Shown: positions 51,485 through 60,643 of the stretch, piece after piece | Numbering within the stretch: position 1 is the stretch's first letter | How the letters are laid out: every line of letters starts with the position of its first letter | NCBI RefSeq assembly: GCF_037450285.1 | Contig: NZ_JAQISN010000001.1 | Location: 2,170,001-2,234,000 of the forward strand | Length of the DNA: 64,000 nt | Source of the DNA: Erwinia sp. SLM-02 | GTDB taxonomy: Bacteria > Pseudomonadota > Gammaproteobacteria > Enterobacterales > Enterobacteriaceae | Reading direction: 5' to 3' | Notes under the pieces: model-generated | The model's database searches: none | The model's input: the letters and a program-made list of their open reading frames with translations, nothing else | What the model was told of the DNA's origin: nothing | Translations under genes and position numbers: made by a program

Positions 51485-53274
51485 GCCAGATTCTGACGGC
51501 GCCCTCCACGCGCCACCGCCCGTCGCTCTGGTCGCTGCTGCTGGCGAACCGCCTGGCCACGCTGGGGCTGATTATTCTGCTGCTGACGGCGATCGTCGCC
51601 CTCTGCGCACCGCTGCTGCCGCTGGCCGATCCCGATGCCACCAATCTGCTGCAGCGCCTGCTGCCGCCGCTGTCGCCGGGGCATCTGCTGGGCACCGATC
51701 CGCTGGGGCGCGATGTACTGTCACGGCTGATCTGGGGGACGCGGGTGTCGCTGGCGGTGGGCATCAGCGCCACGCTGCTGGCCGCGCTGTTCGGCACGCT
51801 GATCGGCCTGCTGGCGGGCTACGCGGGGGGCCGCACCGACAGCCTGCTGATGCGGCTGATCGATATGCTGATGGCTTTCCCCTATATTCTGCTGGCGCTG
51901 GCGATTGTCGCGGTGCTCGGTCCGGGGCTGCTGAATGCGCTGTACGCCATCGCCGTGGTCAATATTCCCTTTTTCGCCCGTAATATACGCGGCCTGACCG
52001 TCGGCCTGCGCCAGCGCGACTTCGTGCAGGCGGCGCGACTCTCCGGCAAAAGCCACGCGTCGGTGCTGTTCACCGAAGTGCTACCCAACGTGATGCCGGT
52101 GATCGTGGTGACCATGTCCACCACCATCGGCTGGATGATCCTGGAAACCGCTGGCCTGTCGTTCCTCGGCCTCGGCACCCAGCCGCCGGATGCCGATTTA
52201 GGCTCCATGCTCGGCCAGGGGCGCGCACAGATGTTCAGCGCGCCGCACGTATCGCTGGTGCCGGGCATTATGATCTTCCTGCTGGTAATGAGCTTTAACC
52301 TGCTGGGCGACGGCATCCGCGACCTGCTCGATCCAAGGCTGCGCTCCGGCGTGCTGCAACGGGCGCAGGCGGTCACCACCGTCACCCGCCCTGCCGTACC
52401 GGCGGCAAAAACCGACGGTGCCCTGCTGGAGGTGGTGGATCTGGCGGTCAGCTTCCGCGCCGGAAAACAGGCGCAGCAGGCGGTGAAGGGCATCAGCTTC
52501 CATCTGCAGCGCGGGGAATGCCTGGGGTTGATTGGCGAAAGCGGCTCGGGGAAAAGCGTCACCGCGCTGTCGATTATGGGCCTGCTGGCCTCCCCGCCGG
52601 GTGAAATCAGCGGCGGCGCGATCTATGTGGACGGCGAAGAGATGCTGTCGCTTTCCCCTGACGCCCTGCGCCAGCGTCGGGGCGCGCGCGTCGCCTATAT
52701 TTTCCAGGATCCGCTGAGCACGCTGCATCCGCAGTTACGCATCGGCGACCAGATCGTTGAGGCGATTCAGGCCCATCAGCCGCTGTCGCGCAGCCAGGCG
52801 CGGCAGAAAGCGATCGCCCTGCTGGAGGACGTCGGCATCCCCGATGCCGCCGCGCGGTTTAACGCCTGGCCGCATCAGCTTTCCGGCGGTCAGCGCCAGC
52901 GCGTGGGCATTGCGATGGCGCTGGCGAACGACCCGGAGATTATCATCGCCGATGAGCCGACCACCGCGCTGGACGTGACCGTGCAGGCCAGGATCCTGGA
53001 GCTGCTGCAAAACCTGCGCCGCGAACGCGGCCTGACCCTGCTGTTTATTACCCACGACTTCGGGGTGATTGCACAGATCTGCGATCGCGTGGCGGTGATG
53101 CGCCACGGCGAAATTGTGGAGAGCGGCGACACCGCCACGATGCTGGCCGATCCGCAGCACGACTACACCCGGCGGCTGATCGCCAGCGTGCCGAAGGCCG
53201 GCCAGGGGCGCGATTTCCTGCGCCAGGTCGCGGCGCTTTATCCCACCAGCCAGCCCCAGCAGGAGCGCGTATGA
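51481..53274 (+). CDS. Fused ABC permease and ATPase (DppC-DppD type)
   Basis: 597 aa. Residues 1-290 form a DppC-like permease (NRLATLGLIILLLTAIVAL; coupling loop DFVQAARLSGKSHASVLFTE), then a ~20-residue linker and a DppD-like ATPase with Walker A GESGSGKS, signature LSGGQRQR and Walker B IIIADEPTTALDV. Separate genes in most transporters; such fusions are known in this family. The frame is continuous with no sign of a sequencing join. Starts at 51481, overlapping the upstream permease, and overlaps the next gene by 4 bases. Confidence 0.93.
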   Translation: MSQILTAPSTRHRPSLWSLLLANRLATLGLIILLLTAIVALCAPLLPLADPDATNLLQRLLPPLSPGHLLGTDPLGRDVLSRLIWGTRVSLAVGISATLLAALFGTLIGLLAGYAGGRTDSLLMRLIDMLMAFPYILLALAIVAVLGPGLLNALYAIAVVNIPFFARNIRGLTVGLRQRDFVQAARLSGKSHASVLFTEVLPNVMPVIVVTMSTTIGWMILETAGLSFLGLGTQPPDADLGSMLGQGRAQMFSAPHVSLVPGIMIFLLVMSFNLLGDGIRDLLDPRLRSGVLQRAQAVTTVTRPAVPAAKTDGALLEVVDLAVSFRAGKQAQQAVKGISFHLQRGECLGLIGESGSGKSVTALSIMGLLASPPGEISGGAIYVDGEEMLSLSPDALRQRRGARVAYIFQDPLSTLHPQLRIGDQIVEAIQAHQPLSRSQARQKAIALLEDVGIPDAAARFNAWPHQLSGGQRQRVGIAMALANDPEIIIADEPTTALDVTVQARILELLQNLRRERGLTLLFITHDFGVIAQICDRVAVMRHGEIVESGDTATMLADPQHDYTRRLIASVPKAGQGRDFLRQVAALYPTSQPQQERV

Positions 53275-54050
53275 GCAACGTGATTGAGGTAGAAAACCTG
53301 ACAAAAACCTTCGGCCACGCCGCACGCTGGTTCAGCCCGGCGGCTCATCAGGTGCAGGCGGTCAAAGGGATTTCACTGCATCTTGCCGCCGGAGAAACGC
53401 TGGCGGTGGTGGGCGAAAGCGGCTCGGGGAAAAGTACCCTGGCGCGCATGCTGGTCGGGCTGGAAACGCCGACCTCGGGCACCATCCGCCTGATGGGCAA
53501 CGAGACCGGCTCCGGACGCAACGGTAAAGAGAACGGGCGGCTGATCCAGTATGTGTTTCAGGATCCGGTCGCCTCGCTGAACCCGCGGAAAACCATTGCG
53601 GATACGCTGGACGTGCCGCTGAAGGCGCTGTGCGGCTACGGCGGTGCGAAACGAAAAGCGCGGATGCTGGAGCTGATGGAGGCGGTGAAAATGCCCGCCG
53701 ATGCCCTGATCGGCTATCCGCACGAGTTTTCCGGCGGGCAGGCCCAGCGGCTGGCCCTGGCGCGAGCGCTGGCCGCCGAAGCGCGCATTCTGGTACTGGA
53801 TGAGCCGGTCAGCGCGCTGGACGTGTCGGTACAGGCACAGGTTCTGCTGCTGCTGGATCAGCTGAAGGAACAGTTTGGCCTTTCCTACCTGTTTATCAGC
53901 CACGATCTGGCGGTGGTCGAATCGATTGCCGATCGGGTGGCGGTGATGTATCACGGAGATTTGGTAGAATGTGCCGATAACGCCACGCTGTTTCGTTCAC
54001 CTCAGCACAGCTACACGCAGAGTCTGCTCGCCAGCGCCCCCCGTCTGTGA
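53271..54050 (+). CDS. ABC transporter ATPase, DppF type
   Basis: 259 aa. Walker A GESGSGKS, Q-loop in YVFQDPVASLNPRKTI, signature FSGGQAQR, Walker B ILVLDEPVSALDVSVQAQVL and H-loop SHDLAVV. Shorter than typical DppF (~330 aa), as it lacks most of the C-terminal oligopeptide domain. Forms the second nucleotide-binding subunit with the fused protein. Confidence 0.92.
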   Translation: MSNVIEVENLTKTFGHAARWFSPAAHQVQAVKGISLHLAAGETLAVVGESGSGKSTLARMLVGLETPTSGTIRLMGNETGSGRNGKENGRLIQYVFQDPVASLNPRKTIADTLDVPLKALCGYGGAKRKARMLELMEAVKMPADALIGYPHEFSGGQAQRLALARALAAEARILVLDEPVSALDVSVQAQVLLLLDQLKEQFGLSYLFISHDLAVVESIADRVAVMYHGDLVECADNATLFRSPQHSYTQSLLASAPRL

Positions 54051-54062
54051 AGGAAAGAATTA

Positions 54063-54824
54063 ATGAGCCAGGACACCCCGGACGCACCGCGCCGCAAGCG
54101 CACCGACGAAATCGTTGATGCGATTAAAGAAACCATCATTCGCGATAACCTGGTGCCGGGCGACCGGCTGCCGCAGGAAAAAGATCTGGCCCAGCACTAC
54201 GCCGCAGGTAAAGGCACGGTGCGCGAGGCGCTGAAGTCGCTGGAGGTGCAGGGGCTGATCCGCACCAAAACCGGGCCGGGCGGCGGCGCGTTTATCGAGT
54301 CGATGACCGAAACCCGCGCCATGAGCCTGCTTTCCAACTATCTGTTCACCCGCGAACTGTCGATCGGCAATATCTACGCCCTGCGCAAGGCGCTGGAGCC
54401 GATTGCCGCCGTCAGCGCAATTCACGCCATCGACGAGGCCGGTTTTGCCCGACTGAACCAGCTGATTACCGTCTACGACCATCCGCCCGCCGACGACGAT
54501 GAGCGCTGGGCGCAGCGGATGGCGGAGCTGGATTTTCACGGCGTGGTCGCCAGCTATGCCGACAACGTGCTGCTGGCGTTTCTCTGCCACTTCTTACAGC
54601 GGCTGCTGAAGGATCTGGCGGTGTGCAAGGATATTTATCAGCGCCCCGAGCCGGTGGATCGCCGGGTGGGCATCAACTTTCAGCGCCGCCTGATCGACGC
54701 GATGCGCCACAAGGATGCGGAGGAAGTGGAGGCCATTATGCGCGCGCATATGCAGCACGCCGAGGCATCAATGCTGGCGCTGGAGGCAACGCTGGAGGAA
54801 CGTTTTCTGAGCGACAGCATTTAA
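54063..54824 (+). CDS. hpxS: GntR/FadR-family regulator (HpxS-like)
   Basis: 253 aa. Winged helix-turn-helix at the N-terminus (NLVPGDRLPQEKDLAQHYAA, KGTVREALKSLEVQGLI) and an all-helical FCD effector domain. Last gene of the transporter unit, 12 bases after the ATPase, with GAAGGAAAG ahead of the ATG. In Klebsiella a GntR regulator HpxS controls part of the hpx genes; the name here rests on family and context. The likely operators are the palindromes at 48844-48889. Confidence 0.75.
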   Translation: MSQDTPDAPRRKRTDEIVDAIKETIIRDNLVPGDRLPQEKDLAQHYAAGKGTVREALKSLEVQGLIRTKTGPGGGAFIESMTETRAMSLLSNYLFTRELSIGNIYALRKALEPIAAVSAIHAIDEAGFARLNQLITVYDHPPADDDERWAQRMAELDFHGVVASYADNVLLAFLCHFLQRLLKDLAVCKDIYQRPEPVDRRVGINFQRRLIDAMRHKDAEEVEAIMRAHMQHAEASMLALEATLEERFLSDSI

Positions 54825-54862
54825 CGTTTACCGCCCGCTTTCGGCTAACTGACGGCCCGCAG

Positions 54863-55726
54863 TCAGTCGTCGGCCGGCTCCCCTGCCGGCGGCACCACCC
54901 GCACCAGATGGATCATCAGGTACAGCAGCTCGTCGGTGGTGAGCGTCACCTGCAGCAGATTCAGCACGTATTCGCCGATCAGCTGGCTGGCGCGATAGTG
55001 ATCGGGATACTCGCCGCGCACCTGTTCGAAGATGAAATCGTCTTTGGTGGCGATCTGCCGCCGCTCGATCATCCGCTGAATGAAAAACTGCAGGTGGGTC
55101 AGAAAACGCTGATAGTTCAGCGAGTCGCGGTCGATCTCCACGCGGAAGTGATATTTGATAATGTTGAAGATATCTTTCAGCATCTTCACCGACAGCAGCG
55201 TGGATTCCATATTCAGCACCTCGGTCTGCCCGTTGACCAGATGGAAGGCGATATTGCCCGCCTCCTCCTCCGGCAGGCTGATGGCCAGCCGCTGATTCAG
55301 CGTGTTGACCGCCTGCTGCGCCAGCGCGAATTCACGCGGATAGAAGCGTTTGACCTCAAACAGCAGCCGGTTCTGGATGGCAATGCCCTTGTGGAAACGC
55401 TCAATCGCAAAGCTGAGGTGATCCATCAGGGTAAAAAACAGCTGCTCGCTGAGGCGGCCGTTCAGCCCGACGTTGGCCAGGTCAATCAGCGACTGCACCA
55501 GCGGCGGCAGGTATTCCGGCGAGTTTTCAATCACCCGCAGATAGTCGCGGGCGGCCTGGCTGTTCTGCACCGCGTAGATTTTTTCAATCTTCTGCGGATC
55601 CAGCTCGTCGCCGGGCCGGCTGCTGAAGCCCAGCCCTTTGCCCATCACAATCACGTCTTCATGGCCGGGGGTACTGGCTAACACCAGACTGTTATTCAGC
55701 ACCTTTACTACCGTCATTTTTTCCAT
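54863..55726 (-). CDS. bglG: BglG/LicT-family transcription antiterminator
   Basis: 287 aa. N-terminal RNA-binding CAT domain (VVKVLNNSLVLASTPGHEDVIVMGKGLGF, given in parts) and two PRD domains with the four expected phospho-histidines: LMDHLSFAIERFHKG, IAFHLVNG, YHFRVEID/LTHLQFF and YLMIHLVRV. Binds the RAT hairpin ahead of bglF to prevent early termination when beta-glucosides are present. Unusually, it is the last gene of the operon, after the GH1 gene, not the first. A second ATG three codons in is possible. Confidence 0.92.
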   Translation of the reverse strand: MEKMTVVKVLNNSLVLASTPGHEDVIVMGKGLGFSSRPGDELDPQKIEKIYAVQNSQAARDYLRVIENSPEYLPPLVQSLIDLANVGLNGRLSEQLFFTLMDHLSFAIERFHKGIAIQNRLLFEVKRFYPREFALAQQAVNTLNQRLAISLPEEEAGNIAFHLVNGQTEVLNMESTLLSVKMLKDIFNIIKYHFRVEIDRDSLNYQRFLTHLQFFIQRMIERRQIATKDDFIFEQVRGEYPDHYRASQLIGEYVLNLLQVTLTTDELLYLMIHLVRVVPPAGEPADD

Positions 55727-55762
55727 TTATCGCCACCCGGCCATTGTCTGCTGCGTGTTGTT

Positions 55763-57175
55763 TTACAGGCTCTGCCCGTTGCTGGCAATCACCTGCTGAT
55801 ACCAGCCGAAGCTCTGCTTGCGAATCCGCTTCAGGTCTTTCAGATCGTGCTCGCCGCGATTAACGTAGATAAAGCCGTAGCGTTTGCCGTAGCCCTGATG
55901 GGTGCTGACCACATCAATCGCCGACCACGGGCAGTAGCCGATCACCTCCACGCCATCCGCCAGCGCCAGCTGAAGCTGTGCGATATGCTGGCGTAAAAAG
56001 TCGATGCGGTAGTCGTCGTTAATCACCTCGCCCGCTTCCAGCGCGTCCGGCGCGCCGATGCCGTTTTCGGTGATCAGGATCGGCAGGTTGTAGCGCTCCC
56101 AGGTTTTACGCAGCGTCAGGCGCAGCCCCACCGGATCGACCACCCAGCCGTATTGGGTTTTGCCGACGAACGGATTTTCCGCCGCGCGATAGACCCCGGG
56201 TTCACCCAGCATAATCTGCTGATCCCCGGCGCGGGCGCTGATATCCGAGGCGTCGCCGCGGCTGGCGGCGATGGTGGCCGTGGAGTAGTAGTTGATCGCC
56301 ACGTAGTCCGGCCGGCCCTGCAGCAGGATCGCCGCATCCCCTTCCTCGACCTCCGGCGCAATATCGCGGTCCAGCAGGTAGCGCCAGGCCAGCGAGTTGT
56401 AGCGCCCGTGTACCGCGACGTCGAGGAAATTCCAGCCGCGCAGGGTTTCCCAGTTGTGCGCCGCAATGGCATCTTCCGGTTTGCAGGTTTCCGCATACAT
56501 CGAGGTGGTGTTAATCGCCGGGCCGATTTTCGCCACCGGCAGCAGGCGGTGGCAGAGCGCCATCACCTGCGCCTGGGCCAGCATCATATGGTGGTTCTGC
56601 TGCCACAGCGATTTCGCCGTGGGCATCACGCCGCCTTCCGGCAGGCCAATCGCCCCCGGATGGAGGATCATGGTGTTCTGTTCGTTGATGGTCAGCCAGT
56701 AGCGAACCTTTTCGCCAAAGTGGGTAAACAGCGTGCGTGCGTACGCCACAAAGGCGTCGATGGTTGCCCGGCTGTTCCAGCCGCCCTGCTGCTCAAGGCA
56801 CCACGGCAGATCGAAGTGGTACAGGGTGACGATCGGTTCGATGCCGTGGCGGTTCAGCTCATCAATCAGCCGCTCGTAGAAGGCCAGACCGGCCGGATTC
56901 ACTTCCCCGACGCCGCCGGGGATGATGCGCGTCCACGCGATCGAGAAGCGATAGGCCTTCAGCCCCAGCTCGGCGAACAGCGCAACATCCTCCATCACGC
57001 GATGATAGTGATCGCTGGCCACGGTAAAATCCGCCGTTTCCGCCGGATGCTGGCACATATCAATCACCGACGGGCTTTTGCCGTCTTCGTTCCACGCCCC
57101 CTCAACCTGATAGGCCGAGGTTGAAGCGCCCCATAAAAAATCGGCTGGGAACGGTGCTGTCTGACGATAAATCAT
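55763..57175 (-). CDS. 6-phospho-beta-glucosidase (GH1)
   Basis: 470 aa. Acid/base glutamate in WLTINEQN and nucleophile in ITENGIGAPD. The phosphate-binding end GYGKRYGFIYVNRG (with the preceding Ser of STHQGYGK) marks a 6-phospho enzyme. Splits PTS-phosphorylated beta-glucosides such as arbutin, salicin or cellobiose in the cytoplasm. Its ATG overlaps the bglF stop by 4 bases. Confidence 0.94.
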   Translation of the reverse strand: MIYRQTAPFPADFLWGASTSAYQVEGAWNEDGKSPSVIDMCQHPAETADFTVASDHYHRVMEDVALFAELGLKAYRFSIAWTRIIPGGVGEVNPAGLAFYERLIDELNRHGIEPIVTLYHFDLPWCLEQQGGWNSRATIDAFVAYARTLFTHFGEKVRYWLTINEQNTMILHPGAIGLPEGGVMPTAKSLWQQNHHMMLAQAQVMALCHRLLPVAKIGPAINTTSMYAETCKPEDAIAAHNWETLRGWNFLDVAVHGRYNSLAWRYLLDRDIAPEVEEGDAAILLQGRPDYVAINYYSTATIAASRGDASDISARAGDQQIMLGEPGVYRAAENPFVGKTQYGWVVDPVGLRLTLRKTWERYNLPILITENGIGAPDALEAGEVINDDYRIDFLRQHIAQLQLALADGVEVIGYCPWSAIDVVSTHQGYGKRYGFIYVNRGEHDLKDLKRIRKQSFGWYQQVIASNGQSL

Positions 57176-59232
57176 GCTGTAGCCTCCCCTGGTTGATTTC
57201 TCAGGGCCAGCAGATCGGCCCCCGTGGCGATCTGGCCGTCGGCAACGGCCTCAACCGCCCGATACTCCTCGCTGTTGACCACCAGCACCGGGGTGATCGG
57301 GTCATAGCCGGCGGCAATAATCGCCGCCAGATCGAAGCTCACCAGTTCGTCACCCGGGCTGACGCGGTCGCCAACCTGCAAAGCAGAGGTGAAGTGCTGA
57401 CCGGCCAGATTGACCGTATCAATACCGATATGGATCAGAATTTCCGCACCGCCGTCTGATTTGATGCCCACCGCGTGCTTAGACGGCAGGAAGGTCACCA
57501 CCTCCCCCGCTACCGGGGAGAGCAGCACGCCGCTGTCCGGAATAATCGCCACGCCCTGGCCCAGCAGGCCGAGGGAGAAGACGTCGTCCGGCACCGCCGA
57601 GAGCGGCACAATGCGGCCGCTGAGCGGGCTGCGCAGCGTTTCAGACGGCTGCGAATGAGCCGCTGACGTGTCGCTGTCAGAGGGACATCCAGCACCCTGT
57701 ACGGAGTGCGCTTCCGACCCGGCGATGGCTGATGCCGCAGGGCTGGACTGTCCCGATTCGGCCGTAGCGGAACCTGATACTGCCGCCCTGGACACCGGAG
57801 ATGCTCCGCTACCGGCAGGTTTCGCCCCGGCGGAAGGGGTACCATCAGAAGGCGATAAATCACCCTCTCCTTCCGGCTGCGGATCGTCAAAGCCGAGGAA
57901 CCAGGTCAGCGAGAACGTCACCACGATGGCGATGGCACAGGTGACCAGCGCATGGACGATATTCATCGGGTTGTCGCCGATAAACGCGGGCAGCGCGGCC
58001 AGGCCCGGCGAAACAAACGCATAGCGCACCACGCCGCTCAGCCCGGCGTAAATCCCGGCGCAGCCGCCGCCGATCATCGCGGCAATGAGTGGACGTTTCA
58101 GCTTCAGCGTGACGCCGTACAGCGACGGTTCGGTAATGCCCAGCAGCGCGGTGAAACCGGCCGACGACGCCAGCTGCTTCAGATCTTTATTTTTGGTTTT
58201 CAGCGCCACGCACAGCGTTGCCGCGCCCTGCGCAATATTCGAGGCCAGCATGCCGGGGCCGTTGATGGTTTCAAAGCCCTGACGGGTCAGCTGGGCGGTG
58301 GCAATCGGCGTCATCGCCCACGCCGTGCCGGTGATCACCAGGAAGGGCTGCAGACCGCCCATCAGCATCGGGATCAGCCAGCTGGCTTTCCCGTTAACCA
58401 CGGCGGCACCGGCGGCGACCAGATCGTTAAGCAGGATGCCAAACGGCCCCACCACCACCAGCGCCAGCGGTGCCGTGACCAGCAGGACAATCATCGGCTT
58501 GATAAAGAACACCAGCATCGACGGCGAGACTTTTTCCGCGAAGCGCTCCACCCACGACATCAGCCAGACGGTGAAAATAATCGGCAGCACCGAACCGGCA
58601 TAGTCCGCCAGCCGCACGTCGATGCCGATAAAGGTGATATCGCCGCCTTTTGCCAGCATCTGCGCCAGGTTCGGGTGCAGCAGCGCCCCGGCGATGGTCA
58701 TCGCCAGAATCGGGCTACAGGCAAATTTAATCGCCGCGCCGTAGGCCAGCAGCACCGGCAGGAAGAAGAACGCGGCGTCGGCAATGGTATCCAGCAGCTG
58801 ATAGGTGGTGCTGCTGGCGCTGATTAACCCGCAAAGCTTGAGGATTGCCAGCAGCGCCTTGATCATCCCCGCGCCGGTAATCGCCGGGATCACCGGGGTG
58901 AAGGTGGTGGAGATCACGCTGATAATCTGGCTGAATATGCCGCTTTTTTTCGCCGCCGCGTTTCCGCCGGCGGGCTGCGCGTTCAGCGTGCCGATTTCCG
59001 ACATCAGCGTGCGATAGGTTTGCTGCACCTGATTGCCGACCACAATCTGGAACTGGCCCCCGCTCTCCACCACGCCGATGACGCCCGGCAGTTTTTCAAT
59101 CGCCTGCGCGTCAACCTGAGTACGATCGTTAAATTCCATGCGCAGCCGCGTTGCGCAGTGGGTGAGCCTGCTGATGTTGCTTTTGCCACCGCCGAGCGAC
59201 AGGATTTGATGGGCGAGCTGTTTATAATCCAC
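57172..59232 (-). CDS. bglF: PTS beta-glucoside transporter EIIBCA
   Basis: 686 aa with domains in the order B (C26 in LTHCATRLRMEF), C (about 100-450, about ten helices) and A (GTEIL-type GAEILIHIGIDTVNL with the active His). Between C and A is an unusually long low-complexity linker rich in Ser, Ala, Gly and Pro (about 475-545). The start is a GTG at 59232 (VDYKQLAHQIL), preceded by GGGGA; a longer frame would start inside the terminator. Takes up and phosphorylates beta-glucosides. Confidence 0.94.
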   Translation of the reverse strand: MDYKQLAHQILSLGGGKSNISRLTHCATRLRMEFNDRTQVDAQAIEKLPGVIGVVESGGQFQIVVGNQVQQTYRTLMSEIGTLNAQPAGGNAAAKKSGIFSQIISVISTTFTPVIPAITGAGMIKALLAILKLCGLISASSTTYQLLDTIADAAFFFLPVLLAYGAAIKFACSPILAMTIAGALLHPNLAQMLAKGGDITFIGIDVRLADYAGSVLPIIFTVWLMSWVERFAEKVSPSMLVFFIKPMIVLLVTAPLALVVVGPFGILLNDLVAAGAAVVNGKASWLIPMLMGGLQPFLVITGTAWAMTPIATAQLTRQGFETINGPGMLASNIAQGAATLCVALKTKNKDLKQLASSAGFTALLGITEPSLYGVTLKLKRPLIAAMIGGGCAGIYAGLSGVVRYAFVSPGLAALPAFIGDNPMNIVHALVTCAIAIVVTFSLTWFLGFDDPQPEGEGDLSPSDGTPSAGAKPAGSGASPVSRAAVSGSATAESGQSSPAASAIAGSEAHSVQGAGCPSDSDTSAAHSQPSETLRSPLSGRIVPLSAVPDDVFSLGLLGQGVAIIPDSGVLLSPVAGEVVTFLPSKHAVGIKSDGGAEILIHIGIDTVNLAGQHFTSALQVGDRVSPGDELVSFDLAAIIAAGYDPITPVLVVNSEEYRAVEAVADGQIATGADLLALRNQPGEATA

Positions 59233-59253
59233 TGTTTTCCCCAGAAAAAAACC

Positions 59254-59315
59254 AAAAAAAAAGACCAAAATAAGAAATGCGCCTCATGGTGGAGGAGCAT
59301 TTTTATTTTGGTCTT
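59254..59315 (-). terminator. Leader terminator ahead of bglF (antitermination control)
   Basis: Long stem AAGACCAAAATAAGAAATGC / GCATTTTTATTTTGGTCTT (59261-59280 with 59297-59315), followed on the minus strand by nine T. It lies between the RAT and the bglF GTG. Confidence 0.95.
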
Positions 59316-59338
59316 GCCTGCTTTACCAGTGACACGCC
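59310..59338 (-). promoter_or_regulatory. RAT (ribonucleic antiterminator) for BglG
   Basis: On the minus strand the bases 59338-59310 read GGCGTGTCACTGG then TAAAGCAGGCAAGACC, matching the LicT/BglG RAT pattern (ACTGN...GCAGGCAAAACC). Its last bases overlap the left arm of the terminator, so binding of BglG excludes the terminator. Confidence 0.92.
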
Positions 59339-59501
59339 TTAATAAAAAATCACGGCAACCTGTAAAGCTCGTTGCGTGGCGATTATCGACAGAGCCGGTG
59401 CAGGCTGGCAATCCCCTTAGTGCAGTATTGCGATCTGGCTCTCAACTTTAACCGCACGCCGCCGCCCCTTTGCTGCCATCTGGAAATTTCTGACCGCTTT
59501 C

Positions 59502-59517
59502 ATGTGATTGCGATCAA
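59502..59517. promoter_or_regulatory. CRP site between bglF and the LacI-type gene
   Basis: TGTGATTGCGATCAAA: perfect first half, 3 of 5 in the second. Centred about 60 bases upstream of the likely start of the rightward promoter, a class I position; it may also serve bglF. Confidence 0.65.
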
Positions 59518-59534
59518 ATTCTGGAAGGTTGCGT

Positions 59535-59563
59535 TTGACAATTCTGCCGGCAAAAAATAGCGT
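59535..59563 (+). promoter_or_regulatory. Sigma-70 promoter of the LacI-type regulator gene
   Basis: TTGACA (59535-59540), 17-base spacer, TAGCGT (59558-59563). Perfect -35, weak -10, followed by an operator at 59574. Confidence 0.65.
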
Positions 59564-59573
59564 AGCGGCATTC

Positions 59574-59587
59574 TGATATCGATTTCA
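59574..59587. promoter_or_regulatory. Operator O2 of the LacI-type regulator (autoregulation)
   Basis: TGATATCGATTTCA, a palindrome with one mismatched pair, same ATCGAT core as the perfect operator at 60611. It lies 7 bases before the regulator ATG, which has no clear Shine-Dalgarno sequence. Confidence 0.6.
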
Positions 59588-59593
59588 TACATT

Positions 59594-60595
59594 ATGACTG
59601 CAACCATTAAAGATGTGGCAGAGCACGCCGGACTGTCGGTCACCACCGTCTCGCGCTTTCTGAATAACCACCCTTACATCTCCGAAGATAAGAAAATCCG
59701 CATCCTCGCGGCGATGAAGGCGCTGGACTACGAGCCAAGCACCGCCGCGCAGCAGATGCGCGGGGTGAAGTCGCATCGCATCGGCATTCTGGTGTCGCGG
59801 ATAACCAACCCGTTCTTCGCCAATCTGGTCGACGCGCTGGAAGTGACGGCGCGCAAAAACGGCTACTCGGTGCTGATCGTGCAGAACCACGACAGCGCGG
59901 GGGAAGAGGCCAACTGCCTCGATCTGCTGAAGAAAAAGATTATCGACGGCCTGATCCTCTGCTCGGTGGAGAGCGATAAAGCGGTGCTGGAAAAATACCA
60001 GCAGCACGGCCCTATTCTGCTGTGCAACACCCGCGTGGACGGATCGGACCTGCCGGTGGTGCGGGTGGATGATGAAGAGGCAACGTTTAATGCGATGGGC
60101 TATCTGCTGGAGCAGGGCTACCAGAAAATCGCCTACTGCACCGGCGGCGACTTTCTGCAAAAGGGCCACGGCGAGCGCCGCAACCGGGGCTTCCTGAAGG
60201 CGATGGCGGCCGCGGGCAGAGCCGTTGATGACGCGCTGATTTTCCGCAGGCTGCACAGCTACAAAGACGGCATCCGCCTGGCGGAGCAGCTGGCGGCGCT
60301 GCCCCCTTCCGCACGGCCGGACGTGGTGTTTACCGGCAGTGACGATGTGGCCTGTGGCCTGGTCACCTGGCTGACCAACCATGACATCCGGGTGCCGCAG
60401 GATATCGCGGTGGTCGGCTTCGATAACCTGCCGGTTTCTGAAATGGTCAGCGTACCGATTACCACGGTGAATCAACCAGTGGACAAGCTGGGCCAGTTCT
60501 CGGTGGAGTACTTGATTGCGCTTATCGCCGGTAAACCGTACCGCTACAACAGTGACGACCTGAAAGCGGAACTGGTGCTCAGAAAGTCGGCGTAA
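59594..60595 (+). CDS. LacI-family repressor of the GH13/PTS operon
   Basis: 333 aa. Helix-turn-helix TIKDVAEHAGLSVTTVSRFL, hinge AAQQMRGVKSHRIGIL, then a periplasmic-binding-like sensor (TGSDDVACGLVTWL, VVGFDNLPVSEMV). Resembles regulators of PTS sugar operons such as AscG/MalR types. It sits directly upstream of the GH13 gene, and a perfect palindromic operator lies between them. The inducer is probably a phosphorylated or free alpha-glucoside. Confidence 0.9.
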   Translation: MTATIKDVAEHAGLSVTTVSRFLNNHPYISEDKKIRILAAMKALDYEPSTAAQQMRGVKSHRIGILVSRITNPFFANLVDALEVTARKNGYSVLIVQNHDSAGEEANCLDLLKKKIIDGLILCSVESDKAVLEKYQQHGPILLCNTRVDGSDLPVVRVDDEEATFNAMGYLLEQGYQKIAYCTGGDFLQKGHGERRNRGFLKAMAAAGRAVDDALIFRRLHSYKDGIRLAEQLAALPPSARPDVVFTGSDDVACGLVTWLTNHDIRVPQDIAVVGFDNLPVSEMVSVPITTVNQPVDKLGQFSVEYLIALIAGKPYRYNSDDLKAELVLRKSA

Positions 60596-60610
60596 ATTTT
60601 TTTTATCACA

Positions 60611-60630
60611 ATGTGGTATCGATACCACAT
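60611..60630. promoter_or_regulatory. Perfect 20-bp palindromic operator O1
   Basis: ATGTGGTATCGATACCACAT is a perfect palindrome with a central CG, typical for a LacI-family dimer. It lies 13 bases upstream of the GH13 start and 15 bases after the repressor stop codon. Confidence 0.85.
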
Positions 60631-60643
60631 CACAGGGGTGGAC

